Positions 8,424 to 16,249 of a stretch of 64,000 nt of DNA are shown here, piece after piece. The notes beneath the pieces were generated by a model. That model saw only the letters and a list, made by a program, of their open reading frames with translations. It made no database searches and had not been told where the DNA came from. This DNA comes from Clostridiales bacterium UBA7285 (GTDB lineage: Bacteria; Bacillota; Clostridia; Peptostreptococcales; Anaerovoracaceae): positions 105,053-169,052 of the forward strand of contig DKRJ01000012.1 of assembly GCA_002472145.1 (NCBI GenBank), in the 5' to 3' direction. A program made the position numbers and the translations under genes. Positions within the stretch are counted from its first letter, which is position 1, and each line of letters starts with the position of its first letter.

Positions 8424-10262
8424 CTATTCTACCGTGACGCTCTTCGCGAGGTTGCGCGGCTTGTCGATGTCCTCGCCCCGTTCGCGCGCTACGTAGTACG
8501 CGAAAAGCTGGAGCGGAACGACCGAAAGCAGCGGCGTCACCAGATCGTCGCACTGCGGGATGTAAATGACTTCCTTGCTTATCTCTTCCAGATTGTCGTG
8601 GCCCTCCTTGGTGATGGCAACGACGTGAGCGAATCTGGCGTTAACTTCCACTATGTTCGAGCGCATCTTTTCAAACAGCGCGTCCTGCGTCGCCAAAGCG
8701 ATGACCACCGTCTCAGGCTCCATGAGCGCGATCGTGCCGTGCTTGAGTTCCCCCGCTCCTATCGCGAACGAGTTGATGTACGATATCTCCTTCAGTTTGA
8801 GCGAGCCCTCGTACGCGACCGCGCAGTCGAGCCCGCGGCCGATGTAGAATACCTCGTCGCGGTTGTACAGGTGCTTGGAAAGATCCTCGATCTGATGCCT
8901 GCCGTCGAGGATGGTGTCGATCTTATCCGGGACCGCGCGCAGTTCTTCTATTACGCGCTTCCGCTCTTCAGGCGTTATGGTCCCCTTAAGATCGGCAAAA
9001 TACAGCGCTATCAGATACATGCAGACGAGCTGCGTCGTGTATGCTTTGGTCGAGGCGACGGCGATCTCTGGGCCTGCCCACGTGTAGAACACGTCGTCAG
9101 ACTCTCTTGCGACGGAACTTCCGACCACGTTCACGACGGACAATACCCTGGCGCCCTTTGATTTTGCCTCTCTCAGGGCTGCGAGCGTATCGAGCGTCTC
9201 GCCCGACTGGCTTATTGCGATGAACAGAGTGTGCTCATCGATGATCGGGTCGCGATAGCGGAATTCCGAAGCCACGTCGACCTCCACCGGGATGCGCGCC
9301 AGTTTCTCTATGACGTATTTGCCCACCAGCCCGGCGTGGTATGCCGTGCCGCACGCTACTATGCAGATGCGCGAGAATCCCTCGAGGTCTTCCTTTGTCA
9401 GGGAAATGCCGTCGAGCCTGACATTGTCGTTTTCGTCGATGCGGCGTTCGAGCGTCTCCTTTACGGCTCCCGGCTGTTCGTTTATCTCCTTCAGCATAAA
9501 GTGCTCGTATCCGCCTTTTTCGGCGTCCTCGATGCTCCAGTTGATCTTCATGCTCGCGCGCCGGACTATATCGCCGTTCTCGTCATATATCCTGATGTTT
9601 TCCGGCGTCAAAACGACCATCTCGTCGTTCTCGATGAGGTAGATGTCGTTAGTGTATTTCAGAAGAGCCGGGATATCGGAAGCAAGATAGTTGCATTCCC
9701 TGCCGATGCCGGCGATCATAGGGGCGTCCTTTCTGTACGCGACGATCTTATCCGGCGTGTCGGCCGCGATCACGGCAAAGGCAAAAGTCCCGCGCATAGC
9801 CGCGACGGCGTCGAATACAGCGGCTTCCAGGTTTTCCCCGTTTTCGCGATAGCGTATGGCTACGAGCTGCGCGATGACCTCGGTGTCCGTTTCGGTGAGG
9901 AAGCTGACGCCGTATTCGTCTACGATCTCCTGCTTCAACTCCATGTAGTTCTCGATTATTCCGTTGTGCACGACGGCTATCTTTCCGTCCTCGCTGAGGT
10001 GCGGATGCGCGTTCAGGTCGGAAGGCGCACCGTGCGTCGCCCAGCGCGTGTGGCCTATGCCGCACGTTCCCTCCGGCACATTGCCGTAGAGCATCTTCTC
10101 GAGATTGTCGAGCTTGCCCTTGCATTTGCGGACGTCGAGCCTGCCGTTAGACTGAACGGCGATCCCGGCTGAGTCGTAGCCCCGGTACTCTAATTTCCTG
10201 AGCCCTTCGATTATGAAATCGACGGCCTGCTTATGGCCGACGTATCCTACTATTCCACACAT
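8424..10262 (-). CDS. glmS: Glucosamine-6-phosphate synthase GlmS
   Basis: Glutamine--fructose-6-phosphate aminotransferase, the first step to UDP-GlcNAc. The mature N terminus MCGIVGYVG carries the catalytic Cys2 of the glutaminase domain (residues 2 to about 220); two SIS sugar-isomerase domains follow (ISQSGETLDT near 355, GRGLDCAVAYEGSLKLKEIS near 485), ending in the usual AKSVTVE. Full length at 612. It follows glmM by 85 bp. That gap is too short for a glmS ribozyme and none of its core is visible, so control differs from the Bacillus pattern. Confidence 0.97.
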   Translation of the reverse strand: MCGIVGYVGHKQAVDFIIEGLRKLEYRGYDSAGIAVQSNGRLDVRKCKGKLDNLEKMLYGNVPEGTCGIGHTRWATHGAPSDLNAHPHLSEDGKIAVVHNGIIENYMELKQEIVDEYGVSFLTETDTEVIAQLVAIRYRENGENLEAAVFDAVAAMRGTFAFAVIAADTPDKIVAYRKDAPMIAGIGRECNYLASDIPALLKYTNDIYLIENDEMVVLTPENIRIYDENGDIVRRASMKINWSIEDAEKGGYEHFMLKEINEQPGAVKETLERRIDENDNVRLDGISLTKEDLEGFSRICIVACGTAYHAGLVGKYVIEKLARIPVEVDVASEFRYRDPIIDEHTLFIAISQSGETLDTLAALREAKSKGARVLSVVNVVGSSVARESDDVFYTWAGPEIAVASTKAYTTQLVCMYLIALYFADLKGTITPEERKRVIEELRAVPDKIDTILDGRHQIEDLSKHLYNRDEVFYIGRGLDCAVAYEGSLKLKEISYINSFAIGAGELKHGTIALMEPETVVIALATQDALFEKMRSNIVEVNARFAHVVAITKEGHDNLEEISKEVIYIPQCDDLVTPLLSVVPLQLFAYYVARERGEDIDKPRNLAKSVTVE

Positions 10263-10347
10263 AGATGAAGTTTCCTTTCAAATCAAAACGTCAAAGCGTC
10301 AGCGCGGGCGTCTCCCGCGGTGTGCCATTAATCTATTGACTATCAGC

Positions 10348-11700
10348 CTATTCGTATTTCGAACTGATCAGATCTGCGATGTCCTCGGCGAGTTCGCGGA
10401 TCTGTGCGGTGTCCTTTCCCTCTATCATCACTCTCGCGAGCGGTTCCGTCCCTGACGGGCGGATCAGCACGCGGCCGTCCGAGCCTATGACATTCTCTGC
10501 GTCGCCGATGGCCCTGCGGACGTCGGGGTCATCCATGAAAATCTTTTTGTTGTCATTGCTCACGTGAGCGTTGACGAGCACCTGCGGATACATAGTTATC
10601 TCGTCCGCAAGTTCGGAGACTTTCCTTCCGGACGCGTCGAGTGCTTTCATGAACTGAAGCGAAGAGAGCGTCCCGTCTCCCGTGGTCGTGTATTCCTTGA
10701 AAATGATATGTCCGGACTGTTCTCCGCCCAGGACGCTGCCTGTCTTCCGCATCGACTCTATCACATACCTGTCGCCGACTCCGGTCACCTCGACGCTCCC
10801 GCCGATGACGTTTTCCACGTATTTATGGAGGCCCAGGTTGCTCATGACAGTCGCGGTGACTTTGTTCTTTGCGAGCCTGCCCTGATCGGCGAGGTATTTA
10901 GCCGCTATGCAGATCGTTTTGTCGCCGTCCAGCACCCTGCCTTTTTCGTCGACGATGATCAGCCTGTCCGCATCTCCGTCGAAGGCGAGGCCTATGTCAG
11001 CGCCCGTCCTGACGACCGTATCAGCCAGTTTCTCCGGGTGTGTCGAGCCGATGTGGTCGTTGATGTTGATGCCGTCAGGTGTGTTTCCGATGACGGTCGT
11101 ATCTGCGTCGAGCGACTTATATACGCGCGGTGCCGTGAGATACGAAGCGCCGTTGGCGCAGTCGAGCACGACCTTGTATTTTTTCAGGCTGATGTCGATA
11201 GTCGAAAGCAGGAAATTGCAGTAGAGATCCGCGGCATTGTCGCCGGCCTCCAGGCATCTGCCTATCTGGTCTCCCGTGATATGCTCGTTAGCGTCTATCT
11301 CGCGGATTATGATGTCCTCGATCTTCTCCTCGAGCGCGTCGTCGAGCTTGTAGCCGTCGCCGTTGAAAAATTTGATGCCGTTGTACTCAAACGGATTGTG
11401 GGATGCGGATATGACTATCCCCGAATCTGCTCTGTAGTAGCGCGTGAGGTACGCTATAGCCGGAGTCGGAAGGACTCCCACCTTTATTACGTTGCCGCCG
11501 ACCGCGAGGATGCCCGCCGTTATGGCGTTTTCGAGCATGTCCCCCGAAAGCCTCGTGTCCTTGCCTATGATGATCACCGGTCTGCGATTCTCCCGGCTGA
11601 GGACGGACGCCCCCGCTTTGCCGAGATTGAACGCAAGTTCGGGCGTGAGCTCGGAATTAGCCACGCCGCGCACTCCATCTGTACCGAATAATCTGCCCAT
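10348..11700 (-). CDS. glmM: Phosphoglucosamine mutase GlmM
   Basis: Converts glucosamine-6-phosphate to glucosamine-1-phosphate. The active-site phosphoserine loop ISASHNPFEYNG is near residue 99, the metal loop AFDGDADR near 240, and the C-terminal phosphate-binding RPSGTEP near 405. At 450 residues it is standard. It stands downstream of cdaA-cdaR, the conserved arrangement in which c-di-AMP synthesis and cell-wall precursor supply are linked, and GlmM is known in other Bacillota to bind and restrain CdaA. The gap to cdaR is 48 bp. Confidence 0.97.
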   Translation of the reverse strand: MGRLFGTDGVRGVANSELTPELAFNLGKAGASVLSRENRRPVIIIGKDTRLSGDMLENAITAGILAVGGNVIKVGVLPTPAIAYLTRYYRADSGIVISASHNPFEYNGIKFFNGDGYKLDDALEEKIEDIIIREIDANEHITGDQIGRCLEAGDNAADLYCNFLLSTIDISLKKYKVVLDCANGASYLTAPRVYKSLDADTTVIGNTPDGININDHIGSTHPEKLADTVVRTGADIGLAFDGDADRLIIVDEKGRVLDGDKTICIAAKYLADQGRLAKNKVTATVMSNLGLHKYVENVIGGSVEVTGVGDRYVIESMRKTGSVLGGEQSGHIIFKEYTTTGDGTLSSLQFMKALDASGRKVSELADEITMYPQVLVNAHVSNDNKKIFMDDPDVRRAIGDAENVIGSDGRVLIRPSGTEPLARVMIEGKDTAQIRELAEDIADLISSKYE

Positions 11701-11748
11701 GATTTTCTCTCCTGAATTGATCTATTTGTTTTTTGCGCCGCCGCTGAA

Positions 11749-12954
11749 CTACTGTTCCGCTACGGTGACCGTTATCGACGAAGGAGACACGCTTATGTCC
11801 GAGACCTCCAGACTGCACTTCGCTGTAAGCGGAGCGGTCATCGATCCAGCACCCGTCGTATATCCCGAAACGTCGGCCGTGACGGTGACGTTCTCTTTTT
11901 TCAGGTCTCCGATAACGGAATCAAGGCCTCTTACCGTGACGGTGACCTGCGTGTCGCCTACGGTATACTCCAGATTGTCCGCTTTGCCGCTGAGCTGGAT
12001 CTCCGACGCGGAGAACGTATATGTCTTCTCGGATACGGCGTCGACCGTCAACTTGAGGACGAGGTCGGAGTTCGCCTGCGCTATCTCTATCCCGTCAGGG
12101 AGATTTGAGAATTTTAGCGCGATCTCAGTATCCTTCGTGATATCCGTTATGTCTACCGTGTCCGCAGTTACGACGGTGACGGACGCCAGATCGTCCGCGC
12201 GGCCCTTGATCGTAACCGTTTCCGGGACCTCCGTCTTGCGGGAGGCGCCGTCGTTCGAGTCGTCCTTGATCGGGACAGTCAGTTTGACCTGTTTCGTCTT
12301 AGACAGGATGGACCTTACGGTCACCTGTTTCTGGGAAAGGCTGACGCCGGAGACTGCCACTCCGTCGCTCGTGAGAGGCTGCAGTTCCGCCGTGGCTGTC
12401 GACTCATTCTCGCTGACCATTGAAGCGTCGATGTTCCCGCGCGCCACGTCAACGAGATTTACGAGTGATTCCGCTCCGCTGACAGTTACGGTATCGGCGC
12501 TCAAGTCTATAAGCTCAGGCTCGCTGCCCTCGGCGAATGTTCCCGTATATACTATGTCGACGTCGACTGATTTGCTTATCAGCTTTTCGACTGTCACGAT
12601 CAACTTGTTCGTGCTTCTCTTCGTGACAGTGATGCCGCTCGGGACGCGCAGTACTATGTTGATCTCGTTCTCGCCGACACCCGCACTGCTGACGTCCGCG
12701 GTCGCCCCGATGTCTCCCGCGCCGAGGCTGCTGACGACGCTTCTGTTCCCGGATACTTCTATGTCGATGGTCGAAACGTTGACGCTGCCCACGGCCAGAC
12801 CTCTCTCGGCGAGAAGGTCGGAGTGAACGATGTTCACCGTGATATCCCTGACGGTGCGCGTATCGGTAGGCTTTACGTAGCCGACGACGTACGCCCAGAG
12901 GAAGACCGCTATGACAAAAGAGAGGATGACCTTGAACTTCTTGTTGTTAAGCAC
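11749..12954 (-). CDS. cdaR: YbbR-domain protein CdaR, regulator of diadenylate cyclase
   Basis: Membrane-anchored regulator of CdaA. A short basic N terminus and one hydrophobic segment at about residues 8-27 (FKVILSFVIAVFLWAYVVGY) are followed by a long beta-rich, Val/Thr/Ser-rich outer part made of about four YbbR repeats; the phrases VDVDIVYTG and VTVRGLDSV mark the repeat pattern. The start is a GTG that overlaps the end of cdaA by 8 bp, with a purine-rich ribosome site, so the two are coupled. The 401-residue length fits a four-repeat CdaR. Confidence 0.92.
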   Translation of the reverse strand: MLNNKKFKVILSFVIAVFLWAYVVGYVKPTDTRTVRDITVNIVHSDLLAERGLAVGSVNVSTIDIEVSGNRSVVSSLGAGDIGATADVSSAGVGENEINIVLRVPSGITVTKRSTNKLIVTVEKLISKSVDVDIVYTGTFAEGSEPELIDLSADTVTVSGAESLVNLVDVARGNIDASMVSENESTATAELQPLTSDGVAVSGVSLSQKQVTVRSILSKTKQVKLTVPIKDDSNDGASRKTEVPETVTIKGRADDLASVTVVTADTVDITDITKDTEIALKFSNLPDGIEIAQANSDLVLKLTVDAVSEKTYTFSASEIQLSGKADNLEYTVGDTQVTVTVRGLDSVIGDLKKENVTVTADVSGYTTGAGSMTAPLTAKCSLEVSDISVSPSSITVTVAEQ

Positions 12955-13786
12955 TCTTCCCGCCCCCTCTCTTCTTTTTCAGGAAGCGGATAATCGGATT
13001 CTTCTCCTCTTCCTCAGGTTTGAGGTATATGTTGAGAAGGTATTTTTCAATTCCCTTGCTGTCTAGGAACCGCGTCAGCCTGCCTTCGCGTGCGACGGAA
13101 ATGACGCCGCTCTCCTCGCTCACGATTATCGACACGGCGTCTGTGTGTTCCGTGATCCCTATGCCCGCGCGGTGGCGGGTGCCCAGTTCTTTGCTGAGCG
13201 AGAGATCGGATGTCAGCGGCAGTACGCATCCCGCGGCATAGACTTTGTTATCGCGCAGGATCGCCGCTCCGTCGTGGAGAGGAGCGCCCTTGTAAAAAAT
13301 ATTGCCGAGCATTTCCGAAGAAATATCGGCGTCGATCACCGTACCGGATTCGATCACGTCGCCGAGGGAATCGAGCTGCTCCACGACCATCAGAGCGCCC
13401 GTCCTCGACTCGGAAAACGCGTCAACCGCTTTTACGATCTCGTCGACTACGTATTTAGCCGACGTCTTATCGATGCGGCCGTTCCTTCTGATCGCGCCGC
13501 GGCCCATATATTCGAGGCCTCTGCGGAGTTCCGGCTGAAAAAGTATGATGAGCGCGACGAGACCGATCGTCAGCGTGTTCCTGAGGATCCAGTTGAGTGT
13601 ATAAAGATTCAGAAGATTCGAAAGGAGATAGACGCCGAAGAGGAGAAGTATCCCGCGGACGAGCTGCTGAGCCCTGTTTTTTGCGATGAAGGTGATCACT
13701 TCGTACGCTATGAACGCGACTATCAGGATATCGATCACGTCCGAGATCCCAAAGCCGGTCATCAGATTTGCGATGAATTGTCTCAT
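12947..13786 (-). CDS. cdaA: Diadenylate cyclase CdaA
   Basis: Makes c-di-AMP from two ATP at the membrane. Three hydrophobic N-terminal segments (about residues 10-75) precede the DAC domain with its two diagnostic motifs, APLHDGAAI (DGA) and GTRHRAGIG (RHR). A start at the ATG 13786 is chosen because AGGGGAAG sits just upstream; an in-frame GTG six codons earlier overlaps that ribosome site. First gene of cdaA-cdaR-glmM-glmS, reading from a promoter at 13816-13844. The product is 279 residues. Confidence 0.96.
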   Translation of the reverse strand: MRQFIANLMTGFGISDVIDILIVAFIAYEVITFIAKNRAQQLVRGILLLFGVYLLSNLLNLYTLNWILRNTLTIGLVALIILFQPELRRGLEYMGRGAIRRNGRIDKTSAKYVVDEIVKAVDAFSESRTGALMVVEQLDSLGDVIESGTVIDADISSEMLGNIFYKGAPLHDGAAILRDNKVYAAGCVLPLTSDLSLSKELGTRHRAGIGITEHTDAVSIIVSEESGVISVAREGRLTRFLDSKGIEKYLLNIYLKPEEEEKNPIIRFLKKKRGGGKSA

Positions 13787-13815
13787 GTTCTTCCCCTTCC
13801 GCACTTTATCGTTTC

Positions 13816-13844
13816 ATTTTATCAAAAAAAGCCATATATTTCAA
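13816..13844 (-). promoter_or_regulatory. Sigma-A-type promoter of the cdaA operon
   Basis: On the minus strand, -35 TTGAAA (13839-13844) and -10 TAAAAT (13816-13821) are 17 bp apart, about 30 bp before the cdaA start. Confidence 0.65.
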
Positions 13845-14153
13845 TAGCGGTTTGGGATACGGACAAATCGCGGCCGGCAGCCGGAATGACTGAAATAAAA
13901 AAAAGCAGAACATCGACGGGGCTTTTTCTATAATGATAAGACCGATTAAATTCAGTATGTAATAGATAAGAATGCGTATCATTACAAAAAAGTACACTCT
14001 GAGTGAAATTTTTATTGGCATGCCTCCGCCATGGTCCTACCGTTTGATTAGGGACAATTATTAACTTCATTACATTTCTTCAACTTACAACCATTCGATG
14101 TTTATTTATTAACCAAATCAAACCTGTTAAGGACATACCTATGGAGGTGCGTT
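13845..14153. other. AT-rich gene-poor stretch
   Basis: Clearly richer in A and T than the genes on either side. No open frame here has a convincing ribosome site or family signature; the minus-strand frames are short, hydrophobic by composition and unrelated to anything I know. A weak AAAAAGC/GCTTTTT hairpin flanked by A and T runs lies at about 13896-13929. Together with the broken gene that follows it looks like eroded acquired DNA. Confidence 0.5.
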
Positions 14154-14519
14154 ATGTTAAAAAAGGTTTGCGCTGTCATCCTCTATTTGATTATCTGCTT
14201 TTCTATAGCGGGATGCGGCTCATCAAATGAAAATTCCAACAACGAATCTGGTGGAGACCGCACCGTCAGGATCGGTTTCAATCTGGCGAATGCAAGCACG
14301 CTTGACGTCTGGGCTACTTCTTACAACTCGGTTTTCCAGGTATCTGATGCAATTTTCGACCGCCTGCTCGATAAGGACCCGGAGACTCTCGAACTTAAAT
14401 GCAATCTGATCGAAGATTTCCCGACTGTTTCAAGCGATGGTCTGACCTACACTTTTAAATTGAAAGAGGGAGTGAAATTCCACGATGGAAGCGAACTGAC
14501 TTCTGACGATGTGGAATAG
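14154..14519 (+). pseudogene. Truncated family 5 ABC solute-binding lipoprotein
   Basis: N-terminal fifth of an oligopeptide/nickel-type (family 5) substrate-binding lipoprotein. Residues 1-21 form a lipoprotein signal ending in the lipobox SIAGC, and the rest matches the family start: YNSVFQVSDAIFDRLL, then the GLTYTFKLKEGVKFHDGSEL block that normally precedes some 400 further residues. The frame stops at 14519 after DDVE, exactly where a full gene would continue. The start has a good GGAGGT ribosome site. No permease or ATPase partner is nearby. Base composition is AT-richer than the neighbours. I read it as the left half of a deletion scar. Confidence 0.8.
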
Positions 14520-14590
14520 AGCCGCATAATGCACATCGTTTTATCAACAATTCCGGCGAAAGCGTTGAAGTTATGATGGTCAGAGTATAG
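14519..14590 (+). pseudogene. Possible cupin C-terminal remnant fused to the broken lipoprotein
   Basis: Directly at the end of the broken lipoprotein, another frame reads EPHNAHRFINNSGESVEVMM and ends at a TAG. The His-x-x-x-His followed by Asn/Ser/Gly and a Val-rich strand resembles the last strands of a cupin domain. Only 23 residues remain, so this is tentative. If right, a deletion joined the start of a binding-protein gene to the tail of an unrelated gene. Confidence 0.35.
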
Positions 14591-14599
14591 AAGGAATTA

Positions 14600-14627
14600 A
14601 AAAGCGGACCTTTACAGGTCCGCTTTT
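14600..14627. terminator. Bidirectional intrinsic terminator
   Basis: Perfect 12-bp stem AAAAGCGGACCT / AGGTCCGCTTTT with the 4-base loop TTAC. It has T runs in both directions, so it can end hpf transcription from the right and the pseudogene from the left. Confidence 0.85.
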
Positions 14628-14650
14628 AGATAAATAGGACTATCTGTCTT

Positions 14651-15175
14651 TTATCTGGTCTCCAGGATACCGTAGTTCCCGTCGTTTCTCTTGTAAGCGA
14701 TGCTGACGGTATCGGTCTTGCTGTCGACGAACGCGTAAAAGTTGTGTCCGCTCATCTCCATCTGGAGAACGGCGTCGTCCGGAGTCATCGGAGTGAGAGC
14801 CAGTTTCTTGGTCCTGACGATATTTCCTGCAGGAGTCTCCTCCTCCGCCTGAGGGATCGCCTCGAACCTGACGGATTTATTATTCTGGTAACGAGCCTGA
14901 AGCTTGCCTTTGAACTTCGACATCTGACTCGAAAGCTTGTCTACTGCGATATCGATCCCCTCGTAAGCGTCAGAGGCGAGGACTTCCGTTCTGAAGAGCG
15001 CCCCCTTCGCGTTGATGTTCACTTCTGTTTTTACTCTGCCCCTTTCCTGCGAAAGATATACCTTCGCGTCGATGTCATCGGAGAAATACTTGCCGAGTTT
15101 CTCGAGTTTCTTTGCGATAGTGTCCTCGAGCTGTCTGTCCGGGGTGTAATTTTTGCCTGTGATGATAGTTTTCAT
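14651..15175 (-). CDS. hpf: Ribosome hibernation promoting factor, long form
   Basis: Binds idle 30S subunits and drives 100S dimer formation in stationary phase. The N-terminal domain (residues 1 to about 95) has the family pattern KNYTPDRQLEDTIAKKLEKL, and the C-terminal dimerisation domain (residues 118-174) shows KKLALTPMTPDDAVLQMEM and GHNFYAFVD. The 174-residue length marks the long form typical of Bacillota. I start at ATG 15175 because AAGGAGGA lies 6 bases upstream; an upstream in-frame codon would bury that site. An extended -10 promoter lies at 15263-15271, and a structured RNA lies directly upstream. Confidence 0.95.
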   Translation of the reverse strand: MKTIITGKNYTPDRQLEDTIAKKLEKLGKYFSDDIDAKVYLSQERGRVKTEVNINAKGALFRTEVLASDAYEGIDIAVDKLSSQMSKFKGKLQARYQNNKSVRFEAIPQAEEETPAGNIVRTKKLALTPMTPDDAVLQMEMSGHNFYAFVDSKTDTVSIAYKRNDGNYGILETR

Positions 15176-15262
15176 GGGCTTCCTCCTTGCTGTTCCCACG
15201 CTGCGCCGCGCATGCGTCCTACAAAAGCCGTACGGGGCGGGAAGGAACCATTTATTTAAAAC

Positions 15263-15271
15263 ATTATACCA
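15263..15271 (-). promoter_or_regulatory. Extended -10 promoter of hpf
   Basis: TGGTATAAT on the minus strand, about 90 bp before the hpf start and downstream of the terminator-like end of the structured RNA, so hpf can be transcribed by itself. No good -35 is seen at 17 bp. Confidence 0.55.
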
Positions 15272-15327
15272 TGTTTTTGCATCAAATATTCATTCCGGCG
15301 GTGTATTCAAGACTCCCGTCAGACATC

Positions 15328-15526
15328 AAAAAAGCCGGCGGCGGGAGACGCGCGCCTGACCTGGTCTTTGACCCCACACTTGCCTTGACCGGAGTTTCTC
15401 CGAGGACTTACATCTAGACTATGCCATGCTCGCCGGCGCATCATGACGCCGGTTTACGTGGATCCTTTTGCCCATAGCTGGCCTGGACTTTCAACCACAG
15501 ACACGCGCGCCTCTCCCGCCGCCGGC
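15328..15526 (-). ncRNA. Structured RNA upstream of hpf/raiA, probable raiA-motif RNA
   Basis: About 200 nt between comF and hpf with no reading frame. Two distant segments, 15512-15526 and 15334-15348, are perfectly complementary over 15 bp (GCCGGCGGCGGGAGA with TCTCCCGCCGCCGGC), extended by a further six or so G-C pairs (15504-15510 with 15349-15355). They close a domain with several smaller hairpins: CCGGCG/CGCCGG near 15433-15452, CGGAG-AAA-CTCCG, and GGTC-AAA-GACC. Right after the closing stem the minus strand has six T, so the RNA ends like an intrinsic terminator. Position, size and lineage match the published raiA RNA motif found upstream of raiA (hpf) in Bacillota and Actinomycetota; I could not align it to the model. 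A plain long-range terminator is the alternative. Confidence 0.65.
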
Positions 15527-15544
15527 GCGCTGCGTATTCAATTT

Positions 15545-16249
15545 TTACCCCAGAGGTCTGGCCGCAAACGCAAACATGAAAATGTCTCCCTCGTCTGATC
15601 CTTCCAGCGCTCTGGCGCACTCCGCCGCCGTGCTTCCCGTCGTGCAGAAATCGTCGATCAAGGCGATGATCCCTCCCTCCGCGAATCCGTCGAGTCCGGG
15701 TTTCATGCGCATGCTGCCCTCTATGTTCAGCGTGCGCTCCGAAGCGCCGAGGCCTCGCATCGCGTCTGTCTTCCTGACGCGCTCCAGCGCGTCGACGGTC
15801 GGCACACCGGTCCTTTCGGTCAGGAATCGGGCGATGAGTTCTGACTGGTTGAAGCCGCGTTCCCTGAACCTGTCTTCGTGTATCGGAACCGGCACGAAGA
15901 GATCCGGCCTGATGCCGGAAGCCGCCAGACGGTCGGCCATGATCTCCGCTATATGCCTGGCGACGTATTTTCTTTTGCCGTATTTAAGCGAGAAGACTAT
16001 GCTCCTGCCGTAAATGCCGTAGTCCACACACCTGATGACCGGAATGCCGCTTTTTATCAGCGGCGGATCGATGTTCCACCCGAGGCGCGACATACATTCG
16101 TCGCATAGAGAGTAAGTCCTGGTGTCGTCGATGATCTTTCCGCAGCATACGCAGTATATCGAATCGGGAAAGAGCAGATCCTCCGCGGCGGAAACGACAA
16201 GCGAAGCCTTTGAGATCAGAGATCCCGTGCGGACCGGCAGATCATTCAT
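15545..16249 (-). CDS. comF: ComF family phosphoribosyltransferase-like protein
   Basis: ComF proteins take part in DNA uptake in competent bacteria, but occur widely where competence is unproven. A zinc-ribbon pair of Cys motifs (CVCCG near residue 34 and CDECM near 53) is followed by a type I PRTase fold with the PRPP loop ALIDDFCTTGSTAAECA near 195. Full length at 234. It overlaps the end of recD2 by 8 bp and is the last gene of yhaM-recD2-comF, an all-nucleic-acid cluster. Confidence 0.88.
   Translation of the reverse strand: MNDLPVRTGSLISKASLVVSAAEDLLFPDSIYCVCCGKIIDDTRTYSLCDECMSRLGWNIDPPLIKSGIPVIRCVDYGIYGRSIVFSLKYGKRKYVARHIAEIMADRLAASGIRPDLFVPVPIHEDRFRERGFNQSELIARFLTERTGVPTVDALERVRKTDAMRGLGASERTLNIEGSMRMKPGLDGFAEGGIIALIDDFCTTGSTAAECARALEGSDEGDIFMFAFAARPLG

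Noticed and set aside
10263..10347. glmS ribozyme upstream of glmS
   Set aside because: Only 85 bp between glmM and glmS, with a simple CGCGGG/CCCGCG hairpin; the ribozyme core is longer and is not present.
13806..14021. 71-codon hydrophobic minus-strand frame in the AT-rich island
   Set aside because: Hydrophobicity comes from AT-rich codons; no ribosome site, and it overlaps the cdaA promoter.
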